Below are positions 1-8,538 of a stretch of DNA of 33,733 bases, in pieces. The notes under the pieces were generated by a model that saw nothing but the letters and a program-made list of their open reading frames with translations, made no database searches and was not told the DNA's origin. Positions within the stretch are counted from its first letter, which is position 1. The number at the start of each line of letters is the position of its first letter. The translations under genes and the position numbers were made by a program. This DNA comes from Candidatus Dojkabacteria bacterium (lineage in GTDB: Bacteria; Patescibacteriota; Dojkabacteria; GCA-002793355): contig WFZK01000017.1 of the NCBI GenBank assembly GCA_015489595.1, forward strand, positions 1 through 33,733, given 5' to 3'.

Positions 1-582
1 AACTATGGCATCTCTAACCTCTCTAAGTATCTGTTCACTAGATCTGTACGCTTCTCTACCCCGAGTATAGGGTACTACGCAATATGTACAAAACTGACTA
101 CACCCAGTCATTATTGGAATGTAGGCAAAAATATCTGAAGAATAGGTAGGCGAGGTATCAAGATAAGTAGGGTCTTGCCTTTTAAGAGCAAACTCGAAGG
201 GATCCCCCTGAGAGGTTAATATAGAAGGAAGATGGCCGATATTAGTTATGTCCACAAAAACATCAACCCAAGGCATTCGCTTCTTAAGAACTTTAAGCCA
301 TTTTAAAGTGTCTTCCGCATGCTCAGGCAGATGGTCGCGTCTTACCATACATCCCGTTAAAACAACTTTAGGCTTAGAGGAGAGTTTAGCTATTCTCTGG
401 CCCCAGGCGAGGACCTTATGCTCAGCCTTCTCTCTTACACTACAGGTCACAAGAATTATCACGTCCGCTAAGGTATAGTCTAATGTACGAATAAATCCAG
501 CATTACGCAATACAGTATCTATTCGCTCCGCATCAGCATAATTAAACAAACAGCCGTATATTTTGATATAGTACTTAAGCAT
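1..582 (-). CDS. miaB: tRNA-2-methylthio-N6-dimethylallyladenosine synthase (MiaB-type radical SAM), 5' portion, truncated by window edge
   Basis: Minus-strand translation from ATG at 582: MLKYYIKIYGCLFNYADAERI...VTCSVREKAEHK...LTGCMVRRDHLPE...YIPIMTGCSQFCTYCVVPYTRGREAYRSSEQILREVRDA; three N-terminal Cys plus the CxxxCxxC radical SAM motif. Not in the supplied ORF list because it runs off the edge. Confidence 0.93.
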   Translation of the reverse strand, partial: MLKYYIKIYGCLFNYADAERIDTVLRNAGFIRTLDYTLADVIILVTCSVREKAEHKVLAWGQRIAKLSSKPKVVLTGCMVRRDHLPEHAEDTLKWLKVLKKRMPWVDVFVDITNIGHLPSILTSQGDPFEFALKRQDPTYLDTSPTYSSDIFAYIPIMTGCSQFCTYCVVPYTRGREAYRSSEQILREVRDAIV

Positions 583-590
583 TCCTGTAG

Positions 591-596
591 TATAAT
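591..596 (+). promoter_or_regulatory. -10 hexamer (TATAAT) for rnpB
   Basis: TATAAT ends 5 nt before the first base of the P1 helix at 602; no convincing -35. Confidence 0.55.
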
Positions 597-601
597 TACT
601 T

Positions 602-838
602 ACCCTGTGGTTGTCCACTAGGGCGCGCCGAAAGGCGAGGAAAGTCCGGCCTCCTTAAAAAGCGCACAGGGGAAACCCTGGTAGGCGAAAGCTTACGGAT
701 AGAGCCACAGAAACCAGACGGGGTAATACCCGGTGAAACGCCGAAAGGCTATAGGCAATCCCTGCGCGGAGAAAGGCTTCGAGCCGCTAAGATAAATGCC
801 CTAGAAACAGAAGCCGGCTTACAAGACAACCACAGGGT
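602..838 (+). ncRNA. rnpB: RNase P RNA (compact bacterial type)
   Basis: P1 ACCCTGTGGTTGTC/GACAACCACAGGGT; P2 CTAGGGC/GCCCTAG; GAGGAAAGTCCGGC; ACAGAAA; GGTGAAA; AGATAAATG; ACAGAAGCCGGCTTA (P4 strands). Confidence 0.93.
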
Positions 839-855
839 GTATTACAAAACATCTT

Positions 856-1920
856 ATGGAAATAATAGAAACATACAACTACAACCTGCCAAAATACGCT
901 ATAGCTAGATACCCTCCTCCCCGCAGGGGAACTACCAACCTAATGGTCTACTTTACAGCAACTGACAATATTGTTTTTACCAAGTACCACCAGCTATACA
1001 GATTTCTCCCTCAAAATTCTATCCTAGTAAGAAACGTAACAAAGGTGATTAAGGCTAGACTGCTTCTCCCCATCAAAAACAGCTCCAAACCTCTAGAAAT
1101 TCTCCTCTTGCCAGATGAATGGCTTTTCCCCCTTAAAACTCTGAAGTTTAAAGCACTTGTAAGATACCCAAACAAGAGAAGTAAACACCAGAATGTATTT
1201 AAACTCGGGAACTGGAGAATCGTAATTAACAAAATTCCGCAAACAAGATTCTTCTTTGTAGAATTTGTCCCTAAATGCCCCAAAAATATAGAAAAGAACT
1301 TCCTTAACCTCCTTGAAGAGTACGGTAAGGTCCCAATTCCCCCTTACCTGCGACGGGAAGCTCAAAAATTAGATGCTGTTCGTTATAATCCCGTCTTTAG
1401 TAAAACCCCGGGAGCTGTAGCTGCACCCACGGCTTCTTTAAATTTTACTCAAGGACTAGAAAATAGACTCAATCGGAAGGGTATAAATTTTGTAGACATC
1501 ATCTTACACGTGGGCTTTGGGACCTTTGCTCCAATTACAACCGAGAACATAATTAAAAATAAGCTACATAGAGAGACAGTCCACATTAATTCTACAGCCA
1601 CAAAACAACTAGAGACTGCAAAAATAAATAACATTCCTATCACCGCTGTCGGGACCACAGTAGTAAGGGCTCTAGAGAGTCTACCAAAATTTAACACTGA
1701 GCAATTTCAAACCGAACTGTTCATTAGACCACCTTTTGAATTTCAAATGATAGATATCCTTTTAACTAACTTCCACATGCCCAAATCCTCCTTACTCATG
1801 TTGGTAGATGCATTTCTGCAGTACAAAAAATCTGCAAAATCCTGGAGAGAATTATACGAATTAGCCCTCCACAAAAAATTTAGATTCCTAAGCTATGGGG
1901 ATTCTATGTTAATCATCTGA
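856..1920 (+). CDS. queA: S-adenosylmethionine:tRNA ribosyltransferase-isomerase
   Basis: Motifs FSKTPGAVAAPTASLNFT, DIILHVGFGTFAPI, LHRETVHI, AVGTTVVRALESL, LLTNFHMPKSSLLMLVDAF. Confidence 0.95.
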   Translation: MEIIETYNYNLPKYAIARYPPPRRGTTNLMVYFTATDNIVFTKYHQLYRFLPQNSILVRNVTKVIKARLLLPIKNSSKPLEILLLPDEWLFPLKTLKFKALVRYPNKRSKHQNVFKLGNWRIVINKIPQTRFFFVEFVPKCPKNIEKNFLNLLEEYGKVPIPPYLRREAQKLDAVRYNPVFSKTPGAVAAPTASLNFTQGLENRLNRKGINFVDIILHVGFGTFAPITTENIIKNKLHRETVHINSTATKQLETAKINNIPITAVGTTVVRALESLPKFNTEQFQTELFIRPPFEFQMIDILLTNFHMPKSSLLMLVDAFLQYKKSAKSWRELYELALHKKFRFLSYGDSMLII

Positions 1921-1921
1921 A

Positions 1922-2524
1922 CTATTCTCCGAAAACCTTTTCGTGGTTACCGATTAAGATCACAAAGGGCTTCTTGAGAATACCCCAGACGAAAGGGTCG
2001 CGAGACTCCCTCCTTTTCACAAACTCAGAACGATCAAGTACTGTGTACGTAATTGGATACTCCAACTTGACCTCAATGTTATTAATAAGCGTAGTCAATC
2101 TCTCTAGATCAGGCTTGCCCACAATAAAAAGATCCACATCGTATTTACCTTTAGGCTCCTTTAAAAGATAAAACGAGGTAAGGAGCATAAGTTCTATTTT
2201 GTCCAAGAGGCGAATATTATGCAAAAGCATCCCTCCTAGACCATAAGCTTTGTGAAAAAGACCCATTAAATCAGGATAAAAGGAGTGTTCTCGATTAAGA
2301 TGATATATGTGCTTAGTTGGACTTTGATCCACAATAAGCAGCCCCGCTTGTTTTAGAAATTTAACCTCCCTTAAAACTGCATTAGGATGCTTAGAGATAA
2401 GCCTTGCAATTTCTCGAAGTCCATAAGCCTGATTAGGATCTCTATAAAACACCCAGAGGATCTCTCGCCGTGTTTCAGATCTTATAATTCCCTCAAGTGT
2501 TAAGGCATTATTCAATCTGTTCAT
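1922..2524 (-). CDS. Winged-HTH transcriptional regulator with C-terminal nucleotidyltransferase-like domain
   Basis: N-terminal wHTH (RREILWVFYRDPNQAYGLREIARLISKHPNAVLREVKFLKQAGLL) plus NTase-like TSFYLLKEPKGKYDVDLFIVG with atypical GS motif. Confidence 0.75.
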   Translation of the reverse strand: MNRLNNALTLEGIIRSETRREILWVFYRDPNQAYGLREIARLISKHPNAVLREVKFLKQAGLLIVDQSPTKHIYHLNREHSFYPDLMGLFHKAYGLGGMLLHNIRLLDKIELMLLTSFYLLKEPKGKYDVDLFIVGKPDLERLTTLINNIEVKLEYPITYTVLDRSEFVKRRESRDPFVWGILKKPFVILIGNHEKVFGE

Positions 2525-2529
2525 GTTTT

Positions 2530-2558
2530 ATTATACAGTAAAGTTGATACAATGTGAA
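2530..2558 (-). promoter_or_regulatory. Promoter of the wHTH regulator: -35 TTCACA (2553-2558), 17-nt spacer, -10 TATAAT (2530-2535); probably leaderless
   Basis: Minus strand TTCACA-N17-TATAAT-AAAAC-ATG; -10 ends 5 nt before the start codon. Confidence 0.6.
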
Positions 2559-2566
2559 CAGTAAAG
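2535..2566. promoter_or_regulatory. Direct repeat CTTTACTGT x2 (candidate operator)
   Basis: ACAGTAAAG at 2535-2543 and 2558-2566 (+ strand), 23 nt start-to-start, overlapping the -10 and -35. Confidence 0.5.
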
Positions 2567-2793
2567 CAAAGGTGTCTACAATTTTATAGCGGTATACAGC
2601 CAAACTTTGGACAGAAACTTTTCTAGCCTCATTTTTAATTTTTGAAGGTTAAAGGTAAAACCAAATACATTCTATCGCAGGCTCAACAGTCTTCTTGACT
2701 CCAAAAGCAAGACGAAAAAGTTCCTACAAAGATACCAAAATTACAAACAACTAAAAAGTCCCTGTAGAATATTCTCTTCTTATAATTCCTACA

Positions 2794-3756
2794 ATGATAC
2801 CTAGCCTCTTATGGGAAAAAGGTCGACTCCCTCGGGAAATCCGCATAAAAACTTATATCCGCCAAGGGGAACCCCGCTTTAATTTCATAGGGGTGAAAGC
2901 GTCTCCTCAGCTTAAGTCATCCCTAGCAAAAGTCCGCTTTGCCTTACAGAAACTTAAATTTAAACTCCGATTCAAACAATTCTACATAGAATTTATTGGC
3001 GTACCCGATCGAGTCGTTCTTACCTCTCAATACTACTTAAGCCCTATCCTGGCCAGTATAATTTATCGAAATCATCCAGAAACAGAAAACTTCCCTCTAA
3101 CCATAGGTGATATAGAAATAAAACGATCTGCTGCGCTGTGGAACGTCATAGAAGCTGACGAAATAACGACACTTCAATCTATAGCTGAGGTGTTAGGTAT
3201 CCCTAAACTTATGCAACCTAACCAAAGAGTAGATGAAGATAAAGTGGTAGACGTAAAACCTCACCAAGCCCCAAAAAGCCAGATTAAAATCAAAAAACTG
3301 ATCGTCATTGCTACTCTTAGAAAGTGTAATCTGACTAAATTAATCTCATATGATTGTAACCAATTCTACCGTAAATGGGCCATGATACACCGACACTTTC
3401 TGCAGCTAGAAACCGATAGATGCTTCCTTGTGGTTAAAAATTCAGAGATTCCAGATGAAGTTAAAATCCCTATACTTTTTTACCCGGAATACCCCCCACA
3501 ACCTCAACAACTCCCAAATATCACAGAGAGACTTAGAGATCCTCAGGTCTCATTTGTTGCTCTGTTAAAGCCGTGCGCCTGCGGCGCACGGCTTTCTAGC
3601 GAGATCCCGTGTATCTGTTCTTACGGAACCATACGGAAAGCGAGCATGACCATTTTCAAAATAGCCCAAATCGCAAAAGAAATTTACATCCTAAAAAGGC
3701 CGTGCAGATTAGAGAAAACTCCTGTAGATAAACTCCAACAGATACTAACGCTTTGA
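2794..3756 (+). CDS. Degenerate ComM/YifB-like (Mg-chelatase-like) protein lacking recognisable AAA+ motifs
   Basis: N-term GEPRFNFIGVKASPQLKSSLAKVRFALQKLKFKLRFKQFYIEF resembles ComM G.PGFTIVGLPD..VKESRERVRAAI..SGF; DVKPHQAPKSQIKI resembles DVIGQEQAKRALEI; KPCACGARLSSEIPCICSYGTIRK resembles [24 protein letters not shown]. No Walker A GPPGSGKT or Walker B LFLDE. Confidence 0.55.
   Translation: MIPSLLWEKGRLPREIRIKTYIRQGEPRFNFIGVKASPQLKSSLAKVRFALQKLKFKLRFKQFYIEFIGVPDRVVLTSQYYLSPILASIIYRNHPETENFPLTIGDIEIKRSAALWNVIEADEITTLQSIAEVLGIPKLMQPNQRVDEDKVVDVKPHQAPKSQIKIKKLIVIATLRKCNLTKLISYDCNQFYRKWAMIHRHFLQLETDRCFLVVKNSEIPDEVKIPILFYPEYPPQPQQLPNITERLRDPQVSFVALLKPCACGARLSSEIPCICSYGTIRKASMTIFKIAQIAKEIYILKRPCRLEKTPVDKLQQILTL
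3568..3594. repeat. Perfect 12-bp GC-rich hairpin inside the ComM-like coding sequence
   Basis: AAGCCGTGCGCC-TGC-GGCGCACGGCTT. Confidence 0.85.
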
Positions 3757-4146
3757 GAAACGTGGAGCTTTCCTTGCTTTCTTTAAACCGACTTTCTTGC
3801 GCTCTACCGCTCGTGGATCCCTAGTCAAATAACCTGCCTTACGTAAAACAGGCTTAAAGCTTTCGTCATATCTAACCAATGCTCTAGAGAGTCCAAGTCT
3901 GATTGCATCTTTCCACCCTGTTTTTCCTCCCCCCTTTACCTTTACTGTTATCCTGAACCTACCAAAAACGCCAACCTTTTTTAATGGATCTAAAATATAA
4001 TCCACGGTTAACTTATCGAAAAATTCTCTTATATCTTTATCATTAACTATATATCTGGGTTTGTTATCGTCTTTTATCTCGTAGATCCTTACCCTTGCGG
4101 TAGAGGTTTTCCTACGCCCTATGCCTTCCCAATACCTAACGTCCAT
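3745..4146 (-). CDS. rpsI: 30S ribosomal protein S9
   Basis: YWEGIGRRKTSTARVRI...RKKVGLKKARKAPRFSKR. Confidence 0.97.
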   Translation of the reverse strand: MDVRYWEGIGRRKTSTARVRIYEIKDDNKPRYIVNDKDIREFFDKLTVDYILDPLKKVGVFGRFRITVKVKGGGKTGWKDAIRLGLSRALVRYDESFKPVLRKAGYLTRDPRAVERKKVGLKKARKAPRFSKR

Positions 4147-4155
4147 AACTTAAAT

Positions 4156-4593
4156 CTATAATTTTATCTCTTCTGGCTGCTGAGCCTGATGCTTGTGCTC
4201 AGGGCCTACATACAACTTAAGCCTGTTTAAAAAGTTCTGTGTCAGCTTATTCTTAGGGAGCATCCCTTTTATAGCATGAAGAAGAACCTTCTTCGGATTG
4301 GTCTTGAATAGATCCTTAACTCTTCTACGCTTAAGACCGCTAGGATATCCTGAGTAGGAAACCAACTCTTTATACTCCATCTTTCTTCCGGAAAGCACAA
4401 CCTTCTCAATGTTAACTATCACAACAAAATTACCCAAATCCATATTAGGGACATAATCAGCACGATTCTTCCCAGCTAAATATACAGCAGCTACACTGGC
4501 AACTCGACCTAGGGGCTTCCCAGCAGCATCAATAAGATACCACTTTCTATCTACCCCAGTGTCTCCTAGCTTCCAAGTGGTCTTATTAAACAT
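4156..4593 (-). CDS. rplM: 50S ribosomal protein L13 (ATG start at 4593; supplied ORF begins at an upstream TTG)
   Basis: KWYLIDAAGKPLGRVASVAAVYLAGK...GMLPKNKL...LKLYVGPEHKHQAQQPE. Confidence 0.95.
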   Translation of the reverse strand: MFNKTTWKLGDTGVDRKWYLIDAAGKPLGRVASVAAVYLAGKNRADYVPNMDLGNFVVIVNIEKVVLSGRKMEYKELVSYSGYPSGLKRRRVKDLFKTNPKKVLLHAIKGMLPKNKLTQNFLNRLKLYVGPEHKHQAQQPEEIKL

Positions 4594-4960
4594 TCTTCTT
4601 AGGCTCAAAATTTAGAATCCTAACCTCAGCCATTAACGCACCGTCTCCAGCCCTAAACCTGGTCCTCTTAAGACTTAATCTAAAATCACCCTTTACCCGC
4701 TCTAGGTTCTCCAGAGCCTTTTTGAAAAATTTTCGCGTAGTAATGTTCTGTTTAAGCCACGTTTTCTTTACCAATACAGGGAGGTCTCTATTGTAATAGC
4801 TTATCTGTCTTAGAGCGAACCTTTTTAGCTCCTTAGCTCGCTTAATAGTAGTCTCAACCTTACCGTGAAGCAAAAGGCTCGTGAACAGGTTACGCAGCAT
4901 AAGCTGTCCATGCGCCTTATCACTTGTATTTAAATTAAACTTCTTTACCCTTTTGTACAT
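4586..4960 (-). CDS. rplQ: 50S ribosomal protein L17
   Basis: KAHGQLMLRNLFTSLLLHGKVETTIKRAKELKRFA... Confidence 0.95.
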   Translation of the reverse strand: MYKRVKKFNLNTSDKAHGQLMLRNLFTSLLLHGKVETTIKRAKELKRFALRQISYYNRDLPVLVKKTWLKQNITTRKFFKKALENLERVKGDFRLSLKRTRFRAGDGALMAEVRILNFEPKKNV

Positions 4961-4965
4961 CTGGC

Positions 4966-5913
4966 CTACTCATTCACATTATTTAAGGCCTTCTTAATCT
5001 TTTCTATAGCCTTCTGCCCAATCCCAGGAATTTTGGCTATTTCATCGAGTGAAACACGCTTTAGATCTTTAATGGTCCCTAGTCCAGCTGTCTTTAATTT
5101 ATCCGTTATAGATTTACCTAGCCCTAAAACCTCTATATCAGCCTCTTCGATAGAAGGTGTCTCTTGCCCCTTAACTTCTAATTCCTCTGCACCCTCCTCT
5201 TGCTCACCCTTAAGTACAGGCGTCTGTTTTAAGGTGTCGAAGAAATTAGAGAGTATAGATATTGCCTCAACTAGTGCTTTCTCTGGAGTTATTCCTCCAT
5301 CGGTCTGAATCTTTAAGATAACTTTGTCATAGTCTGCACTTCCTCCTTTCCGTGACGGAACCACCTCATAAGAGACAAGTTTAACAGGAGAAAAAATTGC
5401 ATCAACAGGAATTCTACCGATCTCATCCCTTAACTTATCATCTGCCTGTCTATATCCTATCCCCTTCTCTAGCGTTGCCTCCATTTGGAAATTAGCTGAA
5501 TCATCGGTGATATGAGCAATAACATAATCTTTATTAACTACCTCCACCTCTCCAGGAAGCATCAGTTCCTTTGCTTTGAATGGACCTTTCTTGCCACTCA
5601 CGTTCGCTGTGATGACATAAAGCTCATCTTCACCCTTAACTCTAAAACGAATATTCTTAAGCCTAAGCACAATATCAAGGACATTCTCTTTAACACCTGG
5701 AATAGTCGTAAATTCATGGGCGAGGTCATTAATTCTAATACTCGTAATTGAATACCCGGGGATAGAGGAAAGCAACACACGTCTTAAGCTATTAGCCAGA
5801 GTATAACCATATCCTTGAGGTACAGGACCAATGCTAAACACTCCATAAAGTGCACCGTCTTTTAATGCCTCGGACTTTGTCCTCTCTATTTGAATATCAC
5901 TAAAACTTATCAT
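4966..5913 (-). CDS. rpoA: DNA-directed RNA polymerase subunit alpha
   Basis: GYGYTLANSLRRVLLSSIPGYSITSIRI..HEFTTIPGVKENVLDIVLRLK; C-terminal HhH alpha-CTD. Confidence 0.97.
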   Translation of the reverse strand: MISFSDIQIERTKSEALKDGALYGVFSIGPVPQGYGYTLANSLRRVLLSSIPGYSITSIRINDLAHEFTTIPGVKENVLDIVLRLKNIRFRVKGEDELYVITANVSGKKGPFKAKELMLPGEVEVVNKDYVIAHITDDSANFQMEATLEKGIGYRQADDKLRDEIGRIPVDAIFSPVKLVSYEVVPSRKGGSADYDKVILKIQTDGGITPEKALVEAISILSNFFDTLKQTPVLKGEQEEGAEELEVKGQETPSIEEADIEVLGLGKSITDKLKTAGLGTIKDLKRVSLDEIAKIPGIGQKAIEKIKKALNNVNE

Positions 5914-5930
5914 CGACCTAAATTTACAAA

Positions 5931-6542
5931 TTATCTTGAATAGAGCTCTACTATTAGTGATTCCTTAATATCTGGACTTATCTCTTCCCTCGTGGGGAAT
6001 CTAACAACTTTACAGGTATTACCTGAGGTCTCAATCCATTGAGCAACCAGCGGAAAATCATAATCTGGCTTATACTTGTCAAAGACCTTCTCTGAAATAG
6101 TGATGGTGTCTCCGATCTCCACCAGATAAGAAGGTCTATCCACTCTCCTCCCGTTAACCTTCACATGGCCGTGTGATACTAGCTGACGAGCCGCACTTTT
6201 TGATTTGGCAAGCCCTGCTTTATATATCACGTTATCAAGCCTTCTCTCTAACAATTGCAGGAATACAAAACCTTTGTCTTGACCAGTATTCTTAGCAATC
6301 CTTACCGCGTTTTCATAAAAACGTCTGAACTGCTTCTCCCTCATCATGTACATTCTCTTTACCTTCTGTTTCTCTCTAAGCTGCCTTCCGTAAGGGGAGA
6401 GTCTGACAGGCTTATGGCCATGTTGCCCTGGACGAGTAGGCCTTCTCTTTATACCAGCCTTTGGTGAAAAGCTTCGCGCGCCTTTTAAATAAAGGTTTAT
6501 TCCCTCTCGTCTGCTTAATTTTTCCTTTGCTCTATACACCAT
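5931..6542 (-). CDS. rpsD: 30S ribosomal protein S4
   Basis: LERRLDNVIYKAGLAKSKSAARQLVSHGHVKVNGRRVDRPSYLV. Confidence 0.97.
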   Translation of the reverse strand: MVYRAKEKLSRREGINLYLKGARSFSPKAGIKRRPTRPGQHGHKPVRLSPYGRQLREKQKVKRMYMMREKQFRRFYENAVRIAKNTGQDKGFVFLQLLERRLDNVIYKAGLAKSKSAARQLVSHGHVKVNGRRVDRPSYLVEIGDTITISEKVFDKYKPDYDFPLVAQWIETSGNTCKVVRFPTREEISPDIKESLIVELYSR

Positions 6543-6561
6543 AGAACCGTGTAATTATAAC

Positions 6562-6948
6562 TTACTTGCGAGGCTTTTTCTTAGGCCTACATCCATTGTG
6601 CGGAGTTCTTGTCACATCTGCCAGCAGAGTAATTCTTAATCCAGCGCTAGCAAGGCCTTTAATAGCCGCGTTTCTTCCCATCCCAGCGCCCTTAACATAG
6701 ACCTTTACCTCTCTTAAACCATATTTATCCATCGCCGCTGCAGCAGCATTAAGGGCCGCTTGAGTAGCCGCATATGCGGTTCTTTTCTTAGCATGTTTGA
6801 ACCCAACTCGCGGAGGAGAGTAAGAGACAAGAGTATTCCCGTCTTCATCAGTAATAGTCACAATGGTGTTATTAAATGTGGCTAAAATATGAGCAATCCC
6901 GCTCGTCACCTTGCGCTTAGCCTTCTTCTTTTTCTTGGGCTTAACCAT
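6562..6948 (-). CDS. rpsK: 30S ribosomal protein S11
   Basis: [22 protein letters not shown]...[13 protein letters not shown]...[17 protein letters not shown]. Confidence 0.97.
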   Translation of the reverse strand: MVKPKKKKKAKRKVTSGIAHILATFNNTIVTITDEDGNTLVSYSPPRVGFKHAKKRTAYAATQAALNAAAAAMDKYGLREVKVYVKGAGMGRNAAIKGLASAGLRITLLADVTRTPHNGCRPKKKPRK

Positions 6949-6951
6949 AAT

Positions 6952-7335
6952 TTACTTCTTGCTAACTTTAGGATTTAATCCGCCAACTGGAATCGCCTTA
7001 CCTTTCCACGTCCTTGCATTCCGCCTGGTTCTCTGACCCCTTACAGGCAAACCAATAATGTGACGTATGCCTCTGTAACATCTAATCTCTTTCAAACGAT
7101 TAATATTGTCTTTTATCTCTTGTCGTAATGCCCCTTCGACCTTGTAATTAGCCTCTATAAAACTTCTGATTTTAGCAAGCTCTTCCTCTGTTAAATCTTT
7201 AGTCCTTTTTTCTGGATCTATCTTAGTAGCTTCCAGAATGTCCATGGCTCTTTTTCTTCCAATTCCGAAGATGTATGTCAATGAGATCTTCACCTTCTTC
7301 TCATCTGGGATATTTACTCCAAACAATCGCGCCAT
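6952..7335 (-). CDS. rpsM: 30S ribosomal protein S13
   Basis: [30 protein letters not shown]...[24 protein letters not shown]. Confidence 0.97.
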   Translation of the reverse strand: MARLFGVNIPDEKKVKISLTYIFGIGRKRAMDILEATKIDPEKRTKDLTEEELAKIRSFIEANYKVEGALRQEIKDNINRLKEIRCYRGIRHIIGLPVRGQRTRRNARTWKGKAIPVGGLNPKVSKK

Positions 7336-7353
7336 GCCCGTATTATATCAAAC

Positions 7354-7512
7354 TTAACCTTGTTTCTGCTTATGCCTTGGGTTAGCTTTGCAATATACGT
7401 AAACCACCTTTTTATAATACGTTTTCTTACTCCCTTTTCGAGTCGCCTTTTTACGCCTTACCACTATATAGCAATGGGGGCACCTTTTCTTAACTGAAGC
7501 TTTAACCTTCAT
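7354..7512 (-). CDS. rpmJ: 50S ribosomal protein L36 with internal insertion (52 aa)
   Basis: Own translation: [52 protein letters not shown]; not in ORF list (short). Confidence 0.92.
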   Translation of the reverse strand: MKVKASVKKRCPHCYIVVRRKKATRKGSKKTYYKKVVYVYCKANPRHKQKQG

Positions 7513-7721
7513 CTGTATCTGTATATAATCTTACCTTTTTCAGGGTCATAAGGTGAGACCTCAATTTTGACCCTATCTCCTTCCGTAATAATTATATGAT
7601 TTACCCTTATTTTACCTGACACATAACATATGAAGTCTTTCGTCTTTCCTTTGTACTCTACACGTACTACATACTTACCATCTGGCAATGCCTCAACCAC
7701 CTTCCCTGTGAGTGTTATCAT
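7509..7721 (-). CDS. infA: Translation initiation factor IF-1 (ATG at 7721; supplied start is an upstream GTG)
   Basis: [70 protein letters not shown]. Confidence 0.94.
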   Translation of the reverse strand: MITLTGKVVEALPDGKYVVRVEYKGKTKDFICYVSGKIRVNHIIITEGDRVKIEVSPYDPEKGKIIYRYR

Positions 7722-8532
7722 CACGCGATATTATATCAAATTGCCAGGTTGGGTGTATTTTATATTCTGGCCCTTTGCTTGTCAAATTACTCACCGCTAC
7801 AGAAAAGTATCCCTCTAAAACAACATCTATAGAGGTGGCAAGCTTAACACTACAATCTCTAGGCAATCTTGCCAATGTTATATGAGGCAAAAAACGAGGA
7901 GGATACGAATCACTAAGTAAGTTATTTAATCGTTTATCTTGTAAAACGATCTTTCGAAGTCCACCGTAATATCTAAAAACCTGTCTGTTAAACTCAGTAA
8001 GCCAAATGTATTTTTTATAACTTATAAGCTTAGTGGGAGTAAGCACCACTGGGTTGCCATACTTATCCATGGCCGCTTCAGCTACCCTAACCATGTTAGG
8101 GTACAACAAGGCTGGAAAACGGGGATGGAAAAAAAGAGTCATATGAATGTTCTCTACAGGAGTCCAGCTGGCACAAGAGTATTTTTTCGAATACTTAGCT
8201 AAGATGCTCTTAAGTTCTGCTATGCTCTGATCTTTTCTAAAAAATATTCCCAAAAATAACCTAAAAAATGTCTGCTCCTTTAGCTTTTTAAGACGCCACA
8301 GAAAGGTAGCGGCTCTGCTCCCTGAAGGGCTGAGCATAGCAAAAGAGTAGGCCGCCATTAAAATGGGCCTAAATTCATACTTAGCCAGCTTTATATAAAA
8401 AGATCTTCTCTCACAATCCTGAAGTTTAGTAGCTATAAACAGACCTAACTCCTGGAAATCATACAGCCTAAACCTTCTTTTTGTAGTTTTAGGGACCTTA
8501 AGTTGGGAGAATAGCTTGTCAATCTTGTCCAT
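7693..8532 (-). CDS. 2H phosphoesterase / 2'-5' RNA ligase (LigT/ThpR-like) family protein; true start at 8532, not 8664
   Basis: HMTLFFHP and HITLARLP motifs about 100 aa apart. The 44 residues upstream of MDKIDKLF in the supplied ORF are translated from the tRNA-Glu gene. Confidence 0.75.
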   Translation of the reverse strand: MDKIDKLFSQLKVPKTTKRRFRLYDFQELGLFIATKLQDCERRSFYIKLAKYEFRPILMAAYSFAMLSPSGSRAATFLWRLKKLKEQTFFRLFLGIFFRKDQSIAELKSILAKYSKKYSCASWTPVENIHMTLFFHPRFPALLYPNMVRVAEAAMDKYGNPVVLTPTKLISYKKYIWLTEFNRQVFRYYGGLRKIVLQDKRLNNLLSDSYPPRFLPHITLARLPRDCSVKLATSIDVVLEGYFSVAVSNLTSKGPEYKIHPTWQFDIISRDDNTHREGG

Positions 8533-8538
8533 GTTACA

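Noticed and set aside
248-478. 76-aa plus-strand ORF
   Set aside because: Antisense to miaB; composition follows the reverse complement of a conserved radical SAM protein.
1011-1697. Three 82-90 aa minus-strand ORFs inside queA
   Set aside because: Antisense frames of a clear queA; no independent protein signature.
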